A DNA stretch of 24,891 nt, taken from positions 1-24,891 of the forward strand of contig JAITIS010000006.1 of assembly GCA_031279305.1 (NCBI GenBank), given 5' to 3'. Source of the stretch: Candidatus Margulisiibacteriota bacterium (GTDB lineage Bacteria > Margulisbacteria > Termititenacia > Termititenacales > Termititenacaceae). Below the pieces are notes generated by a model. It saw nothing but the letters and a program-made list of their open reading frames with translations. It made no database searches and was not told the origin of the DNA. The position numbers and the translations under genes were made by a program. Shown piece after piece: positions 18,828-24,891 of this stretch (position 1 is the stretch's first letter; each line of letters starts with the position of its first letter).

Positions 18828-20222
18828 TTACAATATTCCGCCAATAGCTCTGGCCGCTTTTTTACCCGCGCCCATCGCCAGGATCACCGTGGCCGCGCCG
18901 CTGGTTATATCTCCGCCCGCGTACACCCTGTTTTTGGAAGTTTTGCCGTTTTCATCGATAATAATATAGCCGCTCCGGCCGGTCTCCAGATCGGGCGCGC
19001 TGTCTTTGATAAGCGGATTGGCCTGCGTGCCTACCGCCACGATCACCGCATCCACCGCCAGCTCATACTCACTGCCGGCTACCGGCAGAGGACGCCGCCG
19101 CCCTGAAGTATCCGGCGCGCCCAATTCCATTTTTTGCACCAGCGCCTTTTGCACAAAACCCCGGGCATCGCCCAAATATTTGACCGGATTGTGCAAGAAT
19201 AAAAATTCCACCCCCTCTTCTTCAGCGTGCCGCGCTTCCTCGCATCTGGCCGGCATTTCCGCGCGTGAACGGCGGTAAAGCAGATAAACTTTTTCCGCGC
19301 CGAGACGCAGGGCCGAGCGCGCCGCGTCCAGCGCGACATTGCCGCCGCCGACCACCGCCGCGCGCCGTCCGCGCAAAACGGGCGTGTCTGCATCCGCGCA
19401 GGCTTTCATCAAATTTATCCTAGTCAGATATTCATTTGCGGAATATACGCCGTTCAGATCCTCGCCGGGTATATCCATAAATAGAGGAAAGCCCGCGCCG
19501 CTGGCGATATACAACGCGGCAAAACCTTTGCCACTCAGCAATTCATCTACGGTAAAAAGTTTGCCGATAACCGCATTTAACTCAAATTTTACGCCGGCGG
19601 CGGCCAGCGCGTCTATTTCGCGGCGGACTATATTTTTGGGCAGGCGAAATTCTGGAATGCCATAAACCAGCACGCCGCCTGGCTCGTGCAGGGCCTCAAA
19701 AACGGTCACGTCAAATCCGGCGGTGTTAAGCTCCGCGGCGCAGGTCAACCCCGAAGGGCCGGAGCCGACAACGGCGATTTTTGCGGCGGGCTGGGCGCGC
19801 GCTGCGCGCTGGGAAGCAAGCTGCCGCTTCCCAGCGGCGGCATTCGCCGCCGCCCAGTCCGCCGCAAAACGCTCCAGATCACCCACAGCCACCGGCTCAT
19901 TTTTTCGCCCCAGTATGCACCGCCCCTCGCATTGCGTCTCCTGCGGGCAGACCCGGCCGCAAACCGCAGGCAGATAATTATCCTCTCGGATGACCGCATA
20001 AGCTCCGCAAAAATCGCCTTCTTTAATTTTCCGAATGAACTGCGGTATTTTGACATTGACCGGACAGCCGGACACGCAAAGTGGATTTTTACATTGCAGA
20101 CAGCGGCCGGCTTCCAACCTAGCCCGCTCGGGCGCGTAGCCCAAGGACACTTCCTCAAAGTTTCTACTCCGCGCCTGCGGAGTCTGTTCTTGTTTTTTTT
20201 GTCTTAATATTTTCTCCGTCAT
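18828..20222 (-). CDS. nfnB: NfnB-type FAD/Fe-S oxidoreductase (GltD-like; NADPH-binding subunit)
   Basis: A 464-aa flavoprotein of the glutamate-synthase small-subunit family. The N-terminal ferredoxin-like domain has two cysteine clusters: C41, C44, C49, C53 and C88, C92, C98, C102. The FAD fold starts VVGSGPSGL (about 152-159) and the NAD(P) fold has AAVVGGGNVALDAARSA. Directly downstream of nfnA (3-bp gap), it most likely forms the NfnAB (NADH-dependent reduced ferredoxin:NADP+ oxidoreductase) complex, in which this subunit carries the bifurcating FAD and two [4Fe-4S] clusters. The alternative annotation, homotetrameric NADPH glutamate synthase, is common for this family, but the nfnA neighbour favours Nfn. 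Residues about 123-147 form an Ala/Arg/Gln-rich linker whose DNA is unusually palindromic. Confidence 0.88.
   Translation of the reverse strand: MTEKILRQKKQEQTPQARSRNFEEVSLGYAPERARLEAGRCLQCKNPLCVSGCPVNVKIPQFIRKIKEGDFCGAYAVIREDNYLPAVCGRVCPQETQCEGRCILGRKNEPVAVGDLERFAADWAAANAAAGKRQLASQRAARAQPAAKIAVVGSGPSGLTCAAELNTAGFDVTVFEALHEPGGVLVYGIPEFRLPKNIVRREIDALAAAGVKFELNAVIGKLFTVDELLSGKGFAALYIASGAGFPLFMDIPGEDLNGVYSANEYLTRINLMKACADADTPVLRGRRAAVVGGGNVALDAARSALRLGAEKVYLLYRRSRAEMPARCEEARHAEEEGVEFLFLHNPVKYLGDARGFVQKALVQKMELGAPDTSGRRRPLPVAGSEYELAVDAVIVAVGTQANPLIKDSAPDLETGRSGYIIIDENGKTSKNRVYAGGDITSGAATVILAMGAGKKAARAIGGIL
19795..19853. repeat. Cluster of strong palindromes inside nfnB linker coding DNA
   Basis: Back-to-back inverted repeats lie in the nfnB linker. 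GCTGGGAAGC (19808-19817) pairs with GCTTCCCAGC (19826-19835), a perfect 10 bp with an 8-nt loop. GCGGCGGC (19834-19841) pairs with GCCGCCGC (19846-19853), 8 bp with loop ATTC. A GCGCGC/GCGCGC-type palindrome precedes them at about 19795-19810. They encode the low-complexity linker between the Fe-S domain and the FAD domain. The stretch keeps the reading frame. It may be a small in-frame palindromic insertion or simply GC-rich linker drift. Confidence 0.7.
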
Positions 20223-20225
20223 AAA

Positions 20226-21047
20226 TTATCCCAGATATTTTGCCAAACGTTTTTGCTCTATATCTTTGTAAGTATTGGCGCGCCGGAGCAAAGCGTCAAA
20301 ATCCACCAGATGACCGTCAAATTCTGGACCGTGCACGCAGGCAAACTGCACACGGCCGCCGATCGTCGTCCGGCAGCAGCCGCACATACCAGTGCCGTCA
20401 ATCATCAGGCTGTTCAGGCTGACCACGGTCGGTATGCCGCGCGGTCTGGTCAATTCTGCCACGGCTTTCATCATAATAAGCGGACCAATCGCTATAACTT
20501 TTTTTATATCTCGTCCGGCATCCAAAAGTTTCTGCAGGGCATTTGTCACAAACCCTTGCGCACCGGCGGAACCGTCATCCGTCGTCAGGATCAGCTCGCT
20601 GCTAAACGCCGCGAATTTTTCCGTCAAAATAAGCAGGTCTCGGCCGCGCGCGCCCAGAATAGAAATAACATCGTTGCCGGCTTTTTGAAAACCGACGGCG
20701 ATCGGATACAACGGCGCGATACCTATGCCGCCGCCGATAACAGCCACTGCTCCCAGTTTTTCTATGGCTGTCGGACGTCCCAGCGGCCCGGCAATATCTT
20801 TGATATTGTCTCCAGCTTTTAGGCGACATAACTGATAAGTGGTTTTGCCCACTGTCTGCACGATGAGGTCTATGGCGCCGGCTTCAGGATTTTTATCCGC
20901 CACAGTCAGCGGTATACGCTCGCCGTTGCCATCTATACGCAGCATAATAAACTGCCCCGGACGGTGTTTGCGGGCGATCTCCGGCGCGGCGACAGTAAGA
21001 CGGTAAACGGCGGGAGAGAGCTGCTGAATAAATTTTATTAAAGCCAT
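20226..21047 (-). CDS. nfnA: NfnA-type FAD/[2Fe-2S] NAD(H)-binding subunit
   Basis: A 273-aa member of the ferredoxin-NADP reductase family (dihydroorotate dehydrogenase electron-transfer subunit type). The FAD-binding beta barrel includes HRPGQFIMLRI and IPLTVADKN. The nucleotide fold has VAVIGGGIGIAPLYPIA (about 102-117). The C-terminal iron-sulfur site is DGTGMCGCC plus a further Cys (D217, C222, C224, C225, C237); in characterised Nfn complexes the [2Fe-2S] cluster uses one Asp and three Cys. It would take electrons from NADH and, with NfnB, couple NADP+ reduction to NADH and ferredoxin oxidation, or the reverse. It is the promoter-proximal gene of the pair. No obvious Shine-Dalgarno sequence precedes its ATG, which is odd here. 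Confidence 0.87.
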   Translation of the reverse strand: MALIKFIQQLSPAVYRLTVAAPEIARKHRPGQFIMLRIDGNGERIPLTVADKNPEAGAIDLIVQTVGKTTYQLCRLKAGDNIKDIAGPLGRPTAIEKLGAVAVIGGGIGIAPLYPIAVGFQKAGNDVISILGARGRDLLILTEKFAAFSSELILTTDDGSAGAQGFVTNALQKLLDAGRDIKKVIAIGPLIMMKAVAELTRPRGIPTVVSLNSLMIDGTGMCGCCRTTIGGRVQFACVHGPEFDGHLVDFDALLRRANTYKDIEQKRLAKYLG

Positions 21048-21153
21048 ATTTACTCAAACATTATCGAAATGTTTTATTAACACATTGCAGAAATTCGCAA
21101 CATTAACCAGCTTATTACAATCGTCGGAATTTTTATCCACCATAAAACAACTC

Positions 21154-21888
21154 TTAAATATCTCCTATCGCTCGCAATTCTGATATTTTTGTATGTAATT
21201 TAGATACAAAATCATAATCTATAAACCTAACCCTTGTTTTTATACTATTAAATGCAGAGTAATTGATTTTTTCAGAGAATTCTTTAATCCGATTTTTATT
21301 ACTTACTATATAGAATTCTATATAGAAATCTTGCAAATCATTATATTTAAGCAGTGAATTATGCATATCTGTAGAATGTTCCACCTCAAAAACAGATGAT
21401 ATTAATTTTCTATTATTAAACCAGATAACATCTATATTGCTAGCTCTATTAACTAATTCAGGATAAGAAAAATCAAACAATTTATCCAATGAAGCTATAG
21501 TCTTTAATGGTCTATCTATAAATAACCTATTTTTATCTTGCGCGGGAACACAAGTATTAAAGCCTTTCCAATTACCTATTTCCAAAAGGAGGCCTTGATA
21601 ATATGAATGACTAAATGCATCATATTTTTCTGGGTGTTTTTTGGCTGTGATTTCAGGAAAAATACCTTGCTTTTCTAATATATTTCTATATTTCGTTAAC
21701 GCATACAAGCCAGGCCTAAGTTTGTATATATTCTCATTCGTCTGAACTATTCTTCTGATACTTGCGTATGGCGTCTTAGTATTCCAAATACAGTCTTGTA
21801 TTTGGAATATCTTATGATTTATCTGTCCAAGTGTAGCGATCCCGCCTAATCGCTCTATAGTAGCAATTACTGCTTCATATTGTTTCAT
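21154..21888 (-). CDS. HARE-HTH-like plus PD-(D/E)XK nuclease-like protein
   Basis: A 244-aa protein. Residues 1-68 (AVIATIERLGGIATLGQINH to YKLRPGLYALTKYR) resemble the winged-helix HARE-HTH domain, which is often fused to restriction or chromatin factors. The rest resembles a restriction-endonuclease-like module: YYQGLLLEIGNWKGFNTCVP (about 97-115), then NIDVIW with D153 and SVFEVEHST with E168 and E170. These would be the metal-binding residues of a PD-(D/E)XK fold with a Glu in place of Lys. It may be a solitary restriction or modification-dependent nuclease; no methyltransferase adjoins it. It is strongly AT-rich compared with nfnA and the DUF4914-like gene, suggesting recent acquisition. 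Domain assignment is from motif memory only. Confidence 0.6.
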   Translation of the reverse strand: MKQYEAVIATIERLGGIATLGQINHKIFQIQDCIWNTKTPYASIRRIVQTNENIYKLRPGLYALTKYRNILEKQGIFPEITAKKHPEKYDAFSHSYYQGLLLEIGNWKGFNTCVPAQDKNRLFIDRPLKTIASLDKLFDFSYPELVNRASNIDVIWFNNRKLISSVFEVEHSTDMHNSLLKYNDLQDFYIEFYIVSNKNRIKEFSEKINYSAFNSIKTRVRFIDYDFVSKLHTKISELRAIGDI

Positions 21889-21983
21889 ATTCGATTTATT
21901 CGTTTTAATAGTTTGTCATTTATATTTATACAATAAAAAATACACATTTTTTCAATCTTATCAATATTTTCATTTTTCCTATC

Positions 21984-22103
21984 CTAGCAGTATTCTTTAT
22001 AACTACAATTTTCGCCTTTATATAAATAATCTTTTAATTTTTCTACCGCATAGATAAATTCACAATCCACTTCTATTGTGTATTTATTTTTCTTATTCAT
22101 CAT
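21984..22103 (-). CDS. Small hypothetical ORF, 39 aa, Cys-containing
   Basis: A short frame starts with two ATG codons (22101-22103 and 22098-22100) and stops with TAG at 21984-21986. The peptide begins MMNKKNKYTIEVDCEFIYAV and ends with three Tyr/Cys-rich turns; it has Cys at 14, 33 and 39 and a charged, plausibly folded composition. The ribosome site is weak (GTGAG just upstream). It lies in the AT-rich spacer between the nuclease-like gene and the DUF4914-like gene, same strand, 95 bp upstream of the nuclease start. It could be a small partner of that gene or a chance ORF in AT-rich DNA. I recognise no family. Confidence 0.35.
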   Translation of the reverse strand: MMNKKNKYTIEVDCEFIYAVEKLKDYLYKGENCSYKEYC

Positions 22104-22113
22104 ACACTCACAA

Positions 22114-23982
22114 TTAACAAAACTTCTTGTAGTCTTCCAAATCGCCGCCTTCCAGACAGCAGTTGATGATGTCCTGCCCGAGCTGGCTTAACTCCGGCTG
22201 CAAATATTTTTTAATCTCCTGATGGAAAAATCCGGTCAAGATTTTTGCGCCGACATCATAGGCCTGCTCGCCGACTTCCGGCTGGCGCTCCACGTGGAAA
22301 AATTCTTCCGGCACCACCGTGCCTTCTATTTTCATCCGGTTGGGGATATAACCCAGCAGCGGACAACGGGCGGCGCCGATATGTTCCGGCAAATATTTAG
22401 CCGCGCCACGGCGCGCCAGATATTCACGCACCAGCCACTGCGGCATAAAACCGACTTTCCAAGCGCCAATATGCTGATTGGGGATCAAGACGTGTCTGGT
22501 CTGCGGCGTGCTGACAAACTGGTCAAGCAGCAGATTGGCGTAATTTGCCATTTTGCCGGTGGCAAAAGGCCAGAAAGTCCCCACGCCTTCGGTCTGCAAA
22601 CCGCTGGAGCCGATAATACTCGGATTGGAATCGCCGCGCGGAGCAACCAGCCGCCACAGCCAAGCCAGAGCCGGCGGCAGAATATGCAGCATACCAATAA
22701 TGCCGTAGGTGGGATTTTTTTGCGTGCAAAGCGGCGCGCGGATGCCAAAACTGCGGAAATCCACCTCCACCGGATAGTTCACGACATTGTCCATCAGCTT
22801 GCGCGGCAGAATCACGCGCGGATTGGTGCAGGGCTTGCCCGGCGCGTCCTCGATATGTTCCCAGAGCAAAGCGGTGGAATGCGGCTGGCCGGCTATATTC
22901 AGGTACAGCAGCGGTTCGGCCGTATGGATACAGGTGCGCTCCAGATGAGGATCGGTGCCGTAGCTGGTGATGTGGTTGATGCGGATAAACCAAGCTTGTT
23001 CCGCGTCGCGGACGACCAGCTTGGGATTTTTTTTCTGGTCGCGCGGATGGGAGATAGCCATATCATCCGTCACCGGCTTGAGCATACAGGTTTCATCCAT
23101 ACTCAAATCCAGCGCTTCTTTGGTCACTCTGTTCACGCCCAGCAAAAGCCGGCCGTCGCGCTGCCGATGCGCGTATTCTAACATCTCGCTCTTGCCGCTG
23201 CCGCTGGCGCCTTCGTGCAGGATAGTCACAATATTTTCATAAGGCGTCACGACCTGCACCGCCGCGCCGTGCAGGGTCAGCCACTGCTCGCGCTCGCCGA
23301 TGTCTAGCAGCACGCTGTAAATACCTTTTTTCGCGCTGGGCCCCGGATAAAGATTGTAAGAAAAAACTTCGTGCAGATCGTCAAAACGATTATTGACTAC
23401 GACCTGTTTGCCGCCAAAGTGCGTGTGGCGGAAAACCGGCGCCAAATAGATGATGGCGTCCGGCTTAAAGGTCTTGGGCAAATCGTCAATATTGACCAAA
23501 CCCTGTATATCTGCCAGCGCGCCGCTGAAACAGCCGGCGTTTTTCGGCGCGATCAAAATGCCGAGCAGTCCGGTTTCCGCGCCGCCGATATAGGTGCAGA
23601 TGACTGACAGCGGCTGTCCGGCCAGCCAGGCAAAAGTATCCCGGCGTACATCCGCAAATCTATACTGCGGAAAAGCTTCGTCAAAACGCGGCTTGTCCGT
23701 CGGACGGCTGTCGCCGATGAACATACAGTTCGGGTCGCGGCGGCGCATATGCGGCTCTGGAAAATTAACCGACAGACCGTTGCGGCATCTAACCACCGCG
23801 GCTTCGGTCACCACGATGTTGGAATCAGGTATCTCGTATTTGACCTCAAAAGTATCTTCTTGGCCGCCCATAGCCAGCTCGATAATCTCGTCTTTGTTTT
23901 TTGGCAAAACAACCTCCGGGGCCTTGTCCAAAACCGCCCGCACTTCCGGGGCTATCTGCCAGTTTTGCCAGTAATTCGCCAT
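22114..23982 (-). CDS. DUF4914-like P-loop protein resembling PEP carboxykinase
   Basis: A 622-aa protein that I associate with the DUF4914 family, related to phosphoenolpyruvate carboxykinases/HPr-kinase-type P-loop proteins. A kinase-type Walker A, EGASGSGKSEM, lies at about 257-267 (K264, S265). A probable metal-binding acidic motif LDLSMDET follows about 30 residues later. The N-terminal third has a mixed alpha/beta character without membrane segments. The C-terminal region contains conserved-looking Trp/Pro/His patches (GAWKVGFMPQWLVREYLARR). The reaction is not known to me; ATP- or GTP-dependent phosphotransfer is inferred from the P-loop. It follows glycogen phosphorylase on the same strand but is separated by a terminator and has its own candidate promoter. 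The ATG is preceded by AGGCGAGG. Confidence 0.65.
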   Translation of the reverse strand: MANYWQNWQIAPEVRAVLDKAPEVVLPKNKDEIIELAMGGQEDTFEVKYEIPDSNIVVTEAAVVRCRNGLSVNFPEPHMRRRDPNCMFIGDSRPTDKPRFDEAFPQYRFADVRRDTFAWLAGQPLSVICTYIGGAETGLLGILIAPKNAGCFSGALADIQGLVNIDDLPKTFKPDAIIYLAPVFRHTHFGGKQVVVNNRFDDLHEVFSYNLYPGPSAKKGIYSVLLDIGEREQWLTLHGAAVQVVTPYENIVTILHEGASGSGKSEMLEYAHRQRDGRLLLGVNRVTKEALDLSMDETCMLKPVTDDMAISHPRDQKKNPKLVVRDAEQAWFIRINHITSYGTDPHLERTCIHTAEPLLYLNIAGQPHSTALLWEHIEDAPGKPCTNPRVILPRKLMDNVVNYPVEVDFRSFGIRAPLCTQKNPTYGIIGMLHILPPALAWLWRLVAPRGDSNPSIIGSSGLQTEGVGTFWPFATGKMANYANLLLDQFVSTPQTRHVLIPNQHIGAWKVGFMPQWLVREYLARRGAAKYLPEHIGAARCPLLGYIPNRMKIEGTVVPEEFFHVERQPEVGEQAYDVGAKILTGFFHQEIKKYLQPELSQLGQDIINCCLEGGDLEDYKKFC

Positions 23983-24019
23983 AATAAGCCTCGCCTGATA
24001 AACACGTTTTACTGGCTAA

Positions 24020-24060
24020 TGTATATCACTATTGGCCGGAAAAAACAAATAACTCCGGCC
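24020..24060 (-). promoter_or_regulatory. Candidate promoter with overlapping inverted repeat upstream of the DUF4914-like gene
   Basis: On the minus strand TTGTTT (24043-24048) and TATACA (24020-24025) are separated by 17 bp, placing a start point about 30 nt upstream of the gene. An inverted repeat GGCCGGA (24034-24040) / TCCGGCC (24054-24060) brackets the -35 box, one arm in the spacer and one upstream. This is how repressor operators are often placed, though it would also fold as an RNA hairpin if transcribed from further upstream. Both boxes match only 4 of 6 and 5 of 6 bases, so confidence is modest. Confidence 0.4.
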
Positions 24061-24085
24061 TATTGGGGGGCATAATTAAAGAAAA

Positions 24086-24122
24086 AGACCAATGCTTAGG
24101 GGGAGGGAAGAAGCATTGGTCT
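24086..24122 (-). terminator. Rho-independent terminator of glgP with C-rich loop
   Basis: A perfect 12-bp stem, AGACCAATGCTT/AAGCATTGGTCT (24086-24097 with 24111-24122), has a 13-nt loop. On the minus strand the stem is followed at once by TTTTTCTTT (24077-24085), a proper U tract, so it terminates glgP transcription. The loop contains UCCCUCCCCC, repeated exactly in the neighbouring hairpin. Confidence 0.85.
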
Positions 24123-24134
24123 CATTCTGCATAA

Positions 24135-24176
24135 CTGTAAGCAATTACTTGGGGGAGGGAGGTTCATCGCTTACAG
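24135..24176 (-). ncRNA. Companion stem-loop with the same C-rich loop (possible 3'UTR-derived sRNA)
   Basis: CTGTAAGC (24135-24142) pairs with GCTTACAG (24169-24176), extendable by about three weaker pairs. The loop holds GGGGGAGGGA on the plus strand (24151-24160), the same 10-mer as in the terminator loop (24099-24108). On the glgP-strand RNA both loops therefore show UCCCUCCCCC including CCUCC. GTAAGC recurs at 24186-24191 and could compete for GCTTAC, allowing an alternative fold. The two hairpins together would form a roughly 110-nt structured RNA ending at a terminator. Whether it is a separate sRNA is inference. Confidence 0.45.
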
Positions 24177-24225
24177 TAAGATATCGTAAGCAGTTCTAAT
24201 TTGTTGCAAGAAATATTTTCGCCGC

Positions 24226-24891
24226 TTATCTGGGATCTATAGGCTGCAAATGCCAGATGTCCCGCGCGTATTCTGCAATACTGCGGTCGCTGGAAAATTT
24301 ACCCATACGAGCAATATTAAGCAGCATCCTGCGCGCCCAGACCAGAGGTTCTTGATGCCACGAAAAGGCTTTCTGCATCGCCTCTTGAAACGCCGCAAAA
24401 TCCTCTAAGATAAAATATTGATCGTTAGTCAAAAGCCTGCGGGCTAAATGCGTCAGCAGTTCGTGTTCTGCGGTATTATCTGGTTGAGCCAGCAGGCCGC
24501 CGTTTAACATTTCATCCAGACAGCGCTTGATCACTGGATTTTTGTCATAAATACCTGAGGATTTATGCCCGTTCTTTCCTTTCCCCTGTTTCATAGCCGC
24601 TATCTCTTCAGCGCGGCGGCCAAAAATGATAATATTGTCCGCGCCTATTTCTTCCAGCATTTCCACATTCGCGCCGTCCAATGTGCCGACGGTGATCGCT
24701 CCATTCAGGGCAAATTTCATATTGCCGGTGCCAGAAGCCTCTAAGCCCGCCGTGGAAATCTGCAGGCTAATATCTGTCGCGGGAATAAGCAGCTGGGCTT
24801 TGCTAACATTATAATTCTCCACAAAAACAACTTTTAATTTATCCTGCAAAGTCACATCATCGTTGATCTGCCTGGCCAGCATATTGATATA
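24226..24891 (-). CDS. glgP: Glycogen phosphorylase, C-terminal part (cut by window edge)
   Basis: This is the C-terminal 220 or so residues of alpha-glucan phosphorylase, which releases glucose-1-phosphate from glycogen or maltodextrin using pyridoxal phosphate. The cofactor lysine lies in ASGTGNMKFALNGAITVGTL (codon 24715-24717). Flanking family residues DGANVEMLEEIGADNIIIFG and the C-terminal WARRMLLNIARMGKFSSDRS are present. The frame is open to the right edge (Tyr-Ile-Asn before the first visible Met), so the true start lies outside the window; roughly three quarters of the usual 800-850 aa protein is missing. A strong terminator follows about 100 bp after the stop. Confidence 0.96.
   Translation of the reverse strand, partial: YINMLARQINDDVTLQDKLKVVFVENYNVSKAQLLIPATDISLQISTAGLEASGTGNMKFALNGAITVGTLDGANVEMLEEIGADNIIIFGRRAEEIAAMKQGKGKNGHKSSGIYDKNPVIKRCLDEMLNGGLLAQPDNTAEHELLTHLARRLLTNDQYFILEDFAAFQEAMQKAFSWHQEPLVWARRMLLNIARMGKFSSDRSIAEYARDIWHLQPIDPR

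Noticed and set aside
21054..21143. 29-codon minus-strand ORF between the nuclease-like gene and nfnA
   Set aside because: It ends just 6 bp before nfnA and could be a leader peptide, but it has no Shine-Dalgarno sequence, is AT-rich and has no recognisable features. Chance is the simpler explanation.
24065..24160. G-quadruplex from the plus-strand G runs
   Set aside because: The G tracts (24065-24070, 24099-24107, 24151-24159) are far apart and two sit in loops of strong hairpins. The hairpin/terminator explanation accounts for them better.

Overview
The window comes from a diderm (Gram-negative-type), probably anaerobic bacterium that I cannot place by sequence recall alone. An outer-membrane TolC-like protein, an RND pump and an RpoC with a long insertion after the trigger loop argue for a diderm. 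An NfnAB-type flavoprotein pair and glycogen phosphorylase suggest fermentative or anaerobic carbon metabolism. Base composition is fairly GC-rich in most genes. It drops clearly in a restriction-modification pair (11474-14318) and in a nuclease-like gene with its flanks (21154-22103). Every recognised gene is on the minus strand except a gene fragment at the left edge.

Region 1 (1-335): the 3' end of an unrecognised plus-strand gene, converging on rpoC with a hairpin terminator between them. Region 2 (336-11444): a classical transcription/translation operon read right to left: promoter (11416-11444), rpmG, tRNA-Trp(CCA), secE, nusG, rplK, rplA, rplJ, rplL, rpoB, rpoC. secE (53 aa) and rpmG (49 aa) were translated by hand from the sequence. 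No tuf gene sits upstream of rpmG, where many bacteria have it. Between tRNA-Trp and secE lies a two-copy 58-59 bp tandem repeat whose boundary octamer is the tRNA 3' end itself.

Region 3 (11474-14318): an AT-richer two-gene restriction-modification system. A nuclease-methyltransferase fusion is followed, with an 11-bp overlap, by a specificity subunit with two target-recognition halves. Sizes and architecture match BcgI-like type IIB systems. Region 4 (14392-18805): an RND pump gene overlapping by 4 bp with an upstream TolC-like gene; no periplasmic adaptor gene is present. Region 5 (18828-21047): nfnA-nfnB, the likely electron-bifurcating NADH-dependent ferredoxin:NADP+ oxidoreductase. nfnB carries a run of strong DNA palindromes in a linker.

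Region 6 (21154-22103): an AT-rich gene for a protein with an N-terminal winged-helix (HARE-HTH-like) and a C-terminal PD-(D/E)XK-like nuclease signature, plus a 39-codon small ORF upstream. Region 7 (22114-24891): a large P-loop protein resembling PEP carboxykinases (DUF4914-like) and the 3' part of glycogen phosphorylase. Between these two are two hairpins displaying the same 10-nt C-rich loop (CCUCC-containing, like the anti-Shine-Dalgarno core) on the minus-strand RNA. The second hairpin is a Rho-independent terminator. This twin-hairpin element and the tRNA-derived repeat are the most unusual signals in the window.
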